Of a stretch of 64,000 bases of DNA, positions 41,901 to 49,034 are shown piece by piece. The translations under genes were made by a program, and so were the position numbers. Below the pieces are notes generated by a model. That model had not been told where the DNA came from, ran no database searches, and saw nothing but the letters and a program-made list of their open reading frames with translations. The first letter of the stretch is position 1. The number at the start of each line of letters is the position of its first letter. Where the stretch lies: positions 1-64,000 of the forward strand of contig JBBDJB010000041.1 of NCBI GenBank assembly GCA_040880125.1, in the 5' to 3' direction. The stretch comes from JBBDJB01 sp040880125 (GTDB lineage: Bacteria; Planctomycetota; Planctomycetia; Pirellulales; JBBDJB01).

Positions 41901-43079
41901 ATGCTTCGCCGGACTATCGCCACTCTAGTGGCCGCCGCCACCATGGTGTCGGCACCCGCCTTCGCCCAGGTGTGCGGGGCCTGTGCCGCCTGCGCCACGT
42001 CGGCCCCGTGCGGGCCGCCGGCCCCTTGCGCACCGCACTATGTCGAACGGACTGTAATGGTGCCCGAGTGGAGCACCGAAACTCGCGTAGTGAATGTTAC
42101 GCAGTATCGCACCGAGCAGCGTCAGCGAACGGTTACCGTTCAGCGGCCGGTGTACGAACAACAGGAGCAGACGCGGACTTTCACCGTCAACGTCCCGCAA
42201 CGCCGCACCCGGACCGTTTCCTTCACCGTTCAAAAGCCGGTCTACGAGACGCAGACGCAAGAGTACACGGTACAGGTACCGGAGTGGAACGAAGTCGAAC
42301 AAGAGTTCACCGTGCGGGTACCCTACACCGAGCAGGTCCAGCACAACTATCAGGTGAGCGTGCCGAATTGGAAGAACGTCGAGCAGACGTACACCGTTAT
42401 GGTGCCCCACCACGAGACGCGGCAAGCCACACGAGTGGTCCAGCGATGCGTGCCGGAGACGACGACGCGAACGATCACTTGCGACCAGGGCCACTGGGAT
42501 ACGCAGTACGCAGAAGTGCCTTGCCAGCACTACGCCTCCGCCTGCGGCGGATGCGGCGTGGCCACGCACACGGTCTGCCAGCGCGTCTGGGTGCCGAACG
42601 TCGTGACCCAGGAAGTTCCCGTCACTAATTACCGGATGGTGAGCGAGGAAGTGCCGTACGAATACACTCACACCGTAATGCGTCCCGAGCAGCGATCGCG
42701 CACGGTACAGGTTTGCGAGTACACGACTGAACAGCGCACCAAGTCGGTTCCGGTGACGCGCTTCCGTCCCGAAACGCGCACGCGCACGGTCCAGCAGTGT
42801 AACTACCGCACCGAGACGCGCACCCGGCAGTATCAGACGCGCCGCATGATGGCCGAACAGCGTGAGCGGGAAGTCGAGTACACGGTGTGCGTACCCGAAC
42901 AGCGCGAGCAAACATACAACGTGACCGTCTGCCGGATCGTGCCGGAAGAACGGACGATCACGGAGAACGTGTGCGTGCCGGTGCAAACGCAGCGCGAGAT
43001 CCAGGTGCCGGTCTGCCGGATGGTCCAAAAGACGGTAACCGAAGCCTGCCATTGTGGTGGCGGCTACGCTAGCTACTAA
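41901..43079 (+). CDS. YTV-repeat cysteine-rich secreted protein (wall-type)
   Basis: The 392-residue product starts with a signal peptide (TIATLVAAATMVSAPAFAQ), then a Cys/Pro-rich head (CGACAACATSAPCGPPAPC). The rest repeats short units of the type YTVQVPEW, YQVSVPNW, YTVMVPHHE, YTVCVPEQ and TRTVQ-x-CNYRTE, with pairs of Cys in between. It ends CHCGGGYASY. YTV-motif cysteine-rich proteins were described in the protein cell wall of Rhodopirellula baltica, so this is a candidate wall or S-layer component. The ATG at 41901 has a strong AGGAGG ribosome site 5 bases before it. A hairpin terminator follows. Confidence 0.85.
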   Translation: MLRRTIATLVAAATMVSAPAFAQVCGACAACATSAPCGPPAPCAPHYVERTVMVPEWSTETRVVNVTQYRTEQRQRTVTVQRPVYEQQEQTRTFTVNVPQRRTRTVSFTVQKPVYETQTQEYTVQVPEWNEVEQEFTVRVPYTEQVQHNYQVSVPNWKNVEQTYTVMVPHHETRQATRVVQRCVPETTTRTITCDQGHWDTQYAEVPCQHYASACGGCGVATHTVCQRVWVPNVVTQEVPVTNYRMVSEEVPYEYTHTVMRPEQRSRTVQVCEYTTEQRTKSVPVTRFRPETRTRTVQQCNYRTETRTRQYQTRRMMAEQREREVEYTVCVPEQREQTYNVTVCRIVPEERTITENVCVPVQTQREIQVPVCRMVQKTVTEACHCGGGYASY

Positions 43080-43116
43080 GCGTATGCGGTGACAAAAAAC
43101 CAGCCGATTGAACCCC

Positions 43117-43154
43117 GCCGGGTGCCGTACAAGTGTGCGGCGCCCGGCTTTTTT
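43117..43154 (+). terminator. Intrinsic terminator of the YTV gene
   Basis: GCCGGGTGCCG (43117-43127) pairs with CGGCGCCCGGC (43138-43148) with one G-T pair, and six T residues follow. It lies 38 bases after the stop codon. Confidence 0.85.
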
Positions 43155-43196
43155 GTCGGCGTGGCGGTCAAGGACTAAGCCCGCGATAGCCGCAGG

Positions 43197-44861
43197 TTAC
43201 TGCACCGGCTCGCCGCCGGCGCGGGTGAACAGGGCCTTGAGCACACTAGGATCGGTGGTCTGTGGGTGAAAGTGCCCCGATCCCTCGCAGTGGACGCAGG
43301 TAAAGCCCGGCCCGTGAATGCCGAAGCCGAGACCCTCTAGTGGATTCTCCAAATCCAACTCGAGATCATCCGGTTTGGTCCAGATCACGGCGTTCTCCGG
43401 CGCCACCTCCACGATCAGTATCGTCTGCCTGGCACCATCATGGATGTCGGAGTACTTAATGTCCTGATCCCCAGGAAATGCCGAGTCGGGATGCCGCAAC
43501 ACCTGGTAAGTGGTCTTGCCTTCACTGGTGGCGCCCACGACTGGGCAGGCGTAGAACTTCGGCATCCGCGGGATCAGCTTACGGTTGTGCTCACTCTCCC
43601 ACGGCTCGTCCAGATGGAACTCGCCGTAGAGAGCATCTTCGTCAATAAAGGGGAGGATATGCACCCGCCAACTGAGCAGCGGCTTGCCGTCCTCACCACG
43701 GTTGGCCGGACGAGGGAAGACGCCGTAGCGCGATTCGTGATTGACCATGCCCAACGCGAGTTGCTTCAGATTATTGGTGCAAATGGTGCGCTGTGCCGCC
43801 GCTCGGGCTGCGGCAACCGGCTCAGCAAAGGCTTGCAGCACTTGCTGCTGGCGCTGCAAATCCCAAGTCATGACCAGACGCTCGTCTTGTACTTCCGGGG
43901 TGAGCGCTTCGATGAGCATGTTCAATTGAGGGCCCTGCCGGACCTGGTTCAACGTCTCCAGTTCGGCGGCAGTTGGTTTGGCGAAGCCAGGCACTCTCAG
44001 TTCAGCCCCACGAATCTTTGCGCCCAGCGCTTTTAAGCCTACGGCCCACAGCTCCTGTAGACGCTGGGCCGCTTCGGGACTCTGCGACTGAACGATTAGC
44101 TGAATCTCCGGCTCGGGCTGCAGCTTGATTCCGGCGGCAGCCCAACGTATCCCCTCAGCAATACGCTCGCCCGGCTGATCGACGTTCGGCAGCGGGAGTC
44201 CGCCCAGCATCTCCCGTACGACGCGCCGCTGGTCTTCGGTGGGAAGGAGTGCCGCCCGAACGGGCGCACCCGACACCGCGGCGAGCGCCGCTTCCAGGTT
44301 GGGAAGTTCATGCGGCTCGAGCACACGCAATCGCTCCAGTGTTTGCGACTGGGCCGCCACGATGGCACCACCGACCTGCTGGCTGGTATCGAATCCAAAA
44401 GCGGACGGCGCGCTTCCGTCTTGACGGCTGGCCGGACCTTGTGCGGTTCCCGAATAAAGCAAACCTGCGATCGCCCGGGCGTTGCTGTCGCCGGCAAGCG
44501 GCACGACCACAAACGGCTGCGCCCCCTGTGCCAAATCGCTGATACTGATGACAACGAAAAACTCTCGCGCCCCGGCCATTCGCATCCCCTCCAGCCAGGC
44601 GAAGAATTTCCCCTGTCCCTGCCACGTTTCCTCCGGCACCGGGATCGAAGCGCCCGAGAGTAGTTCCTTCGCGTATTCCAGTAAATCGGCAGCTTCGAGC
44701 TGTTGCAAATCGACGTGCACCACGGCCACAGTCTGCGAGTCGAGATACGGTGCGATGGTCGCGGCGAGGTCTTGCTGATCTTGTGCCCAGACTGTGCTGG
44801 GGGTAGCGGCCGCAGTAACGAGGGCGACCAGTAAAAAGACTTTGTTGGTGCGGTGTAACAC
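43197..44861 (-). CDS. DUF1559-domain exported planctomycete protein
   Basis: The 554-residue product has a signal peptide (VFLLVALVTAAATPSTVWAQ) rather than a prepilin start. The C-terminal half is a DUF1559-type domain: NNLKQLALGMVNHESRYGVFP, WRVHILPFIDEDALY, FYACPVVG and SDIHDGARQTILIVE, with the HCEGSGHFH ending typical of the family. The N-terminal half is helical and unrecognised. DUF1559 proteins are abundant in planctomycetes and often pilin-like; this one looks periplasmic. It is last in a reverse block with the next three genes upstream. Confidence 0.85.
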   Translation of the reverse strand: MLHRTNKVFLLVALVTAAATPSTVWAQDQQDLAATIAPYLDSQTVAVVHVDLQQLEAADLLEYAKELLSGASIPVPEETWQGQGKFFAWLEGMRMAGAREFFVVISISDLAQGAQPFVVVPLAGDSNARAIAGLLYSGTAQGPASRQDGSAPSAFGFDTSQQVGGAIVAAQSQTLERLRVLEPHELPNLEAALAAVSGAPVRAALLPTEDQRRVVREMLGGLPLPNVDQPGERIAEGIRWAAAGIKLQPEPEIQLIVQSQSPEAAQRLQELWAVGLKALGAKIRGAELRVPGFAKPTAAELETLNQVRQGPQLNMLIEALTPEVQDERLVMTWDLQRQQQVLQAFAEPVAAARAAAQRTICTNNLKQLALGMVNHESRYGVFPRPANRGEDGKPLLSWRVHILPFIDEDALYGEFHLDEPWESEHNRKLIPRMPKFYACPVVGATSEGKTTYQVLRHPDSAFPGDQDIKYSDIHDGARQTILIVEVAPENAVIWTKPDDLELDLENPLEGLGFGIHGPGFTCVHCEGSGHFHPQTTDPSVLKALFTRAGGEPVQ

Positions 44862-44950
44862 GGATTATCTCCTGTCGGTCCGAATGTGGAGTTTTATAAC
44901 AAACGCGCGGCGGCAAGATGTCCTTGCAATCAACGGCCACACCCACGCGC

Positions 44951-46444
44951 CTAATTCTTCTCGATGACGATTTCGTACCGCTTGGCGTTGGCTCCGTTCA
45001 CCGGCGGCAAATCTAGAATCGCCTTGCCGGCTTCCACGCGATACGGGAACAGCTCTCCGGTCGCTGGGTTGGGCGGGATGGGCGCATCGGTGATCGCGCC
45101 GAGCGACTCCGGCAGCGCGCCATGCTTCGCGGCGTGCAACCGAATTGCCTCCACGGCCTGGATTCCGACCAGATCCCGATCGAACCGTGCGTGGGCGGCC
45201 ATGGCCTTATTGACGGCGGGAAGCAACAACATCGCGATTGGATACGCCGGGCCGGAGTGGAGCGTCCTCGCTAAGGGACTTCCCTGGGTCAACTCGTGTT
45301 GAGCCCTGTCCATGCCGTCCTTCGCCAACCAGTACGGCAGTCCGTACCACTTCGCATGCTCATCGCTGATTTTCTCGTAGGCAAGCTTTGCGTGGATAGC
45401 CACGACCTGCCCCGCCGGCATCGCTTCTACGCGCGCCGGCGAATAGCCTCGTTCGATTAGTTGTTTCTTGGCGTTTGGATATACGAGCATTACCATGCCC
45501 ATGCCGCCCAGTCGCTTTGAAAGCTGCCAGGGAAACCCCTTGGACCGCGAACCCGAAACGGGAGCTAAGAGGTTGAAATCCTCAAACATATTGGCATACA
45601 CCTCCGCCCACTGTGCCGCACCACGCTCCGATGTCTCGGGGTCCTGGAGGAACGGGAAGACTCGAAATCCGATCCCCATTTCGTAGCGCAGTGCCGGCTG
45701 CAAATCGACCAGTGGGCGATCGATATGCGTCAGCGCCCAATACATGTTGGGCGAACCGGGCGTGTCGATCAGGTCGGTCAGCGCCTGGTTCATGATGGAT
45801 GAGATTGCCATGCCGACCAGCCCGTTAATCAAAAGCGGCTCCTTGCCCACGTCCTGGGCCAGCCGATATCCGATCTGCATCGTGCGGACGGCGTCGTCGA
45901 ACTGGCCGTCGGCGATCTGCAGCCGGGATTTCGCCTGCAACACGCGGGCGAGCGTGCGTAATGGCTGTAGTTCCTGCAGCCGGAAGCTGATCACGTCCGG
46001 CCCCTCGAGCTGGTGAATCTCCAGGCTCCATTCGCAATCTCGCCGTGTGGACGCCGTATGCAATTCCCCCAGCGCGGAGTGGTAATGGGGGAGCACGGCG
46101 CGGATCTCGTCTTTGGGGAGTTGCTCAATCGGAATGTCCGCCCACTTTTGGAGCATTTCGGGGTACTGGCTGGACTGATCGTTATTCGACGGCATGGCCA
46201 GAATGGCGCGATAATAAAATGTCGCTGCGTTGCCCTCGGTCAGGTTCATGCCCGGCGGCAGCAGCTTGTACTTCAGGGCCGGCACCGGCTCGCCGGCCGG
46301 TGTCAGAGTGAGCGAGATGACTTCCGTTTCCGGCTCCGTTGACTGCGCCCCGGAAGCGGCATCTTGAAAGGCGAAGGCTGGATCCCCGCCGGCCAAAAGC
46401 ACGATCGTCGCCAGCAGCAGAGGGAAATGGAAAGTCGGCTTCAT
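44951..46444 (-). CDS. Exported protein of unknown function
   Basis: The 497-residue protein has a signal peptide (FPLLLATIVLLAGGDPAFA) and is largely helical (LARVLQAKSRLQIADGQFDD, AVRTMQIGYRLAQDVGK, ALLLPAVNKAMAAHARFD). I do not recognise a domain. The end carries a short GELFPYRVEAGKAILDL strand pair, a feature seen in other secreted planctomycete proteins with IxxLH-type tails. It lies 90 bases upstream of the DUF1559 gene on the same strand, so both probably share a transcript. Confidence 0.65.
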   Translation of the reverse strand: MKPTFHFPLLLATIVLLAGGDPAFAFQDAASGAQSTEPETEVISLTLTPAGEPVPALKYKLLPPGMNLTEGNAATFYYRAILAMPSNNDQSSQYPEMLQKWADIPIEQLPKDEIRAVLPHYHSALGELHTASTRRDCEWSLEIHQLEGPDVISFRLQELQPLRTLARVLQAKSRLQIADGQFDDAVRTMQIGYRLAQDVGKEPLLINGLVGMAISSIMNQALTDLIDTPGSPNMYWALTHIDRPLVDLQPALRYEMGIGFRVFPFLQDPETSERGAAQWAEVYANMFEDFNLLAPVSGSRSKGFPWQLSKRLGGMGMVMLVYPNAKKQLIERGYSPARVEAMPAGQVVAIHAKLAYEKISDEHAKWYGLPYWLAKDGMDRAQHELTQGSPLARTLHSGPAYPIAMLLLPAVNKAMAAHARFDRDLVGIQAVEAIRLHAAKHGALPESLGAITDAPIPPNPATGELFPYRVEAGKAILDLPPVNGANAKRYEIVIEKN

Positions 46445-46484
46445 CGGTAAGGCTCCGTTAGAATATCAGTGAGTGTCACTCATC

Positions 46485-46510
46485 GGTGGCACAGACATTC
46501 CTGTCTGTGC
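46485..46510 (+). repeat. Palindromic repeat family A, consensus copy
   Basis: Matches the consensus exactly: GGTGGCACAGACA, TTCC, TGTCTGTGC, with perfect 9-bp arms. It sits between the 3' end of the anti-sigma gene and the start of the exported protein. Confidence 0.85.
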
Positions 46511-46531
46511 AGTCGGATTACTGCGGCACAA

Positions 46532-47206
46532 CTACGTGTGGGCTTCGCCTGCCGGCAAACTCTCCACGCCCGACTGCGGATCCCCTTCGGCCGGCTCCGT
46601 CTGCGGCTGCACCTCGACCGGCTCTTCGCCCAGGGCGCTGGTCAGTTCCCAATAGGTCGGCTGCGGACCGCCGGAGGCGCGATGCGTCTGCCCCATTGCC
46701 TCGGTGCCCATTCGCAGCGCCACATTACGCAAGTGGATATAGCCTGCCTCGGAGGCCCTGACGGACGGAAACGCCAAGTAGCCCCCACGCGCCAACGTCG
46801 AGTCCGGCAGGTCGTCGGCTACCGGCGGAGCCGGCGGTTCGGCCGTAGACTCGATCGGCGACTGCCGCGGAGAGTTGACTTTTGCAATCGCGTTGTCTTG
46901 GGATGCCGCCGAAGAGTCGCGGACCGTTTGCGCACCGCGCTCCGGCATGTCCCGCATGGCAACGCCCGACCGATTCCCCAGGACCAGCATCATCGCCAGC
47001 AATACGGAGACCGCTGTCATCACGCCGGTGGCGGACGGCCACACCCAGGCGGCGACGCCGCCGGTGCCTAGATCATTTTCCGCCGCCGCGCGGCCGGCCA
47101 GATACATCAATTGATCGCGATTCAGGCGGCTCGCCCGGGGCGAGAGCGCCGCCAGTTGCCGCTCCAGCTCGTTCAGTTGGCCGGGGATTTCGTATGGTTC
47201 GGACAT
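46532..47206 (-). CDS. Membrane-anchored putative anti-sigma factor
   Basis: The 224-residue protein has a cytoplasmic N-terminal part with a helical LNELERQLAALSPRASRL, one membrane helix (ATGVMTAVSVLLAMMLVLG, about residues 60-80) and an extracytoplasmic Pro/Ala-rich tail. No zinc-finger HxxxCxxC motif is seen. Its start lies inside the 3' end of the ECF sigma gene (34 bases of overlap), the classic order sigma then anti-sigma, which is why I call it an anti-sigma. The fold itself is not recognisable. Confidence 0.65.
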   Translation of the reverse strand: MSEPYEIPGQLNELERQLAALSPRASRLNRDQLMYLAGRAAAENDLGTGGVAAWVWPSATGVMTAVSVLLAMMLVLGNRSGVAMRDMPERGAQTVRDSSAASQDNAIAKVNSPRQSPIESTAEPPAPPVADDLPDSTLARGGYLAFPSVRASEAGYIHLRNVALRMGTEAMGQTHRASGGPQPTYWELTSALGEEPVEVQPQTEPAEGDPQSGVESLPAGEAHT

Positions 47207-47673
47207 GGGATTCCCATTTGATCTCGCAGTTCGGCCAGTCCTTCGACATATCGCCGATAGGCGCTGGCGGTCGAAATTTTTACAACGCGTCCGATCTGTT
47301 CGTACGTCAGCCCACCCCACAGCCGGGCGACGATCACTTCCCGATAGCGGCCGTCGATCTTCGACAGGGCCGCGGTTACTTCCTTCGCGTCCAGCCGAGC
47401 GCCCGGAGACGCTTCAAACCAGCAAGACGTCTCACGGGCGACCGTTGCCTCACGATTACGGCGCCGCTGGTTGGCTCGGGCGAGGCTGATCGCCCTGTTT
47501 CGCACGACGCGGTACAGCCACGCCACGCAGTCGTCCGGCTGGTGCCGCTGGCGAATTAGCTGCACAAGCGCATCCTGCACACAGTCCTCCGGCGCGCTAG
47601 TCCACTGGGCCGCGTATAGCTCCAGGGCCGCGGCATGACGGTCGACCAGTTCGCGCAATTCGTTCGGGTGCAT
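47173..47673 (-). CDS. ECF-type RNA polymerase sigma factor
   Basis: The 166-residue protein has region 2 (APEDCVQDALVQLIRQ, then DDCVAWLYRVVRNRAISLAR) and region 4 (LSKIDGRYREVIVARLWGGL, followed by TYEQIGRVVKISTASAYRRY), the helix-turn-helix that reads -35 elements. ECF factors switch on small regulons after an envelope signal. The start at 47673 is chosen because homology begins there; the frame extends to 47808. The downstream overlapping membrane protein probably holds it inactive. Confidence 0.88.
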   Translation of the reverse strand: MHPNELRELVDRHAAALELYAAQWTSAPEDCVQDALVQLIRQRHQPDDCVAWLYRVVRNRAISLARANQRRRNREATVARETSCWFEASPGARLDAKEVTAALSKIDGRYREVIVARLWGGLTYEQIGRVVKISTASAYRRYVEGLAELRDQMGIPCPNHTKSPAN

Positions 47674-47799
47674 GCCGCCGCAGGGGCTTCGGCCAGGGGT
47701 TACATAAGACAAGACGCCACGGCCGTGAGAACATTTCGCGGCAATGCTCCAGAATAGCTGGAAGCTGCGGGGAAATCGCGAAAAACCGGGTAGCTCCGC

Positions 47800-47829
47800 T
47801 TGGGACAAAGGGTGCTACCCGTTGTGCGA
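47800..47829 (+). repeat. Short repeat family D, first copy
   Basis: TTGGGACAAAGGGTGCTACC followed by CGTTGTGCGA. A second copy with about eight changes lies 99 bases downstream. GGGTAGC (47788-47794) and GCTACCC (47814-47820) can pair, giving a hairpin. Confidence 0.5.
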
Positions 47830-47898
47830 GGAGCGAATTGCAGGCGTCCGAGAGATTTGCGGCCGTGTGCCGGCGCCTCTTGCCGCTGCGCGGCACCG

Positions 47899-47928
47899 GT
47901 TGGGGCAACCGGTGCTACCGCTTGTGCG
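47899..47928 (+). repeat. Short repeat family D, second copy
   Basis: TTGGGGCAACCGGTGCTACC followed by GCTTGTGCGC, matching the first copy in most positions. ACCGGTT (47894-47900) and AACCGGT (47906-47912) form a small hairpin. Confidence 0.5.
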
Positions 47929-47937
47929 CTGCCCCCG

Positions 47938-48381
47938 CTACAGCTCCTTGCCTTCCAACTCCGAGATCGCCTTCCGCAGGTCTTCCGGCACGGGGTGCGG
48001 CTTGCCGGCCGTGTAGTCGAAAACCACGACGGTCGACTCGCCTTCGGCCGCCAGACGCTGCTGCGACTGGCTGACCAGCCGATGCTCCATCGTCATGCTG
48101 GATCGTCCGATCCGGGTGATCCGCGCCCCAATATGCACGGAGTCCGGGAAGTTGAGCTGCTGGCGATAGTCGCAGCGGATGGCGGCCAGGATCGGGCCGA
48201 TCTTCGGCCGCGCGGAGGTTCCGGAGAACTTGAGCCGCGATAAATACGCGATCCGCGACGATTCGAACCAGCGGAAGTGAATCACGTTGTTGACGTGCCC
48301 GAACGCGTCCTGATCGCCCCATTGGACGGGCAGTTCGATGACGACGGGAAACTCGCGGAGCAGGTCGGCGATTTCGGGCAT
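47938..48381 (-). CDS. Acyl-CoA thioesterase, hotdog fold (4-hydroxybenzoyl-CoA type)
   Basis: The 147-residue protein has the YbgC/4HBT pattern: WGDQDAFGHVNNVIHFRWFE with the catalytic Asp before the FGHVNN loop, then ARITRIGRSSMTMEH and FDYTAGKPHPVPEDL. Such enzymes hydrolyse acyl-CoA or acyl-ACP thioesters in the cytoplasm; the acyl group is unknown. It lies upstream of the ECF sigma gene on the same strand, with about 260 bases of repeat-bearing sequence between. Confidence 0.9.
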   Translation of the reverse strand: MPEIADLLREFPVVIELPVQWGDQDAFGHVNNVIHFRWFESSRIAYLSRLKFSGTSARPKIGPILAAIRCDYRQQLNFPDSVHIGARITRIGRSSMTMEHRLVSQSQQRLAAEGESTVVVFDYTAGKPHPVPEDLRKAISELEGKEL

Positions 48382-48525
48382 GGGCGCGATCCGGTTGGCT
48401 GGAGTTGATGCGGTATTCTAACGCGCGGCCCGCGTTTGCGAGGGGGGCGTAGCGGGTTGCGAGGCGGCGCCGGCGGGCGGATAATGTGGCAAACCCGCGA
48501 ACACTAAGCGAGAAGGATGCGAAGA

Positions 48526-48888
48526 ATGCCCAAGCTGACGGTTGAAGGCATCGACCAGGTCGAGGTACCGGAGGGAAAGCGGCTGGTGCTGGCGTTGGAG
48601 GACGAGGCCGGCGTGGACCAGTTGCACGCATGCGGTGGTAACGCCCGGTGCACAACTTGCCGGGTTGAGTTCGTCGACGGCGAACCGGATCGGATGACGG
48701 TGGCCGAGCGCGACGTGCTGGCGGCGCGCGGAATCTCCGGGGTGCGCTTGAGCTGCCAGATCGTGTGCGACCACGACATGACCGTCCGCGCGATCAGCCG
48801 CTTAGAAGGCAGCGGCAGGGCTGACGCCGGCGGACGTCCCGACGACGTGATTCAACCCCAGCCCGTCGAATGGATCGAGAAATCTTAA
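48526..48888 (+). CDS. 2Fe-2S ferredoxin
   Basis: The 120-residue protein has the plant-type cluster motif C36-x5-C42-x2-C45 in HACGGNARCTTCRVEF with the fourth ligand C77 in RLSCQIVC. Such ferredoxins carry electrons to dehydrogenases or oxygenases. An in-frame ATG 9 bases upstream is possible, but the GAGAAGGA ribosome site fits the ATG at 48526. The C-terminal tail (ISRLEGSGRADAGG onward) is longer than usual. It is divergent from the thioesterase gene. Confidence 0.92.
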   Translation: MPKLTVEGIDQVEVPEGKRLVLALEDEAGVDQLHACGGNARCTTCRVEFVDGEPDRMTVAERDVLAARGISGVRLSCQIVCDHDMTVRAISRLEGSGRADAGGRPDDVIQPQPVEWIEKS

Positions 48889-48949
48889 AACGCTCATGGC
48901 GGATGATTCGTATGAGGAATATACACGCTCGGTTACGCCCTCTCTCCGG

Positions 48950-48970
48950 CCCTCTCCCAGTGGGAGAGGG
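48950..48970. repeat. Family E hairpin
   Basis: CCCTCTCCCA (48950-48959) and its complement TGGGAGAGGG (48961-48970) around one base. It is followed 8 bases later by a family A copy, so the two families are adjacent. Confidence 0.7.
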
Positions 48971-48978
48971 AGATATAG

Positions 48979-49004
48979 GGTGGCGCAGACATTCCTGTCT
49001 GTGC
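48979..49004 (+). repeat. Palindromic repeat family A copy
   Basis: GGTGGCGCAGACA, TTCC, TGTCTGTGC: one change from consensus. It lies in frame inside the open frame that runs into the ankyrin-PQQ gene, where it reads WRRHSCLC. Confidence 0.8.
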
Positions 49005-49034
49005 GTACCGTCCGTCCTGGCCCGCACGTGCCGC

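Noticed and set aside
41925..43052. Reverse-strand frame of 375 codons over the YTV gene
   Set aside because: It mirrors a repetitive forward gene that has a signal peptide, ribosome site and terminator; the antisense product is His/Arg/Leu-rich noise.
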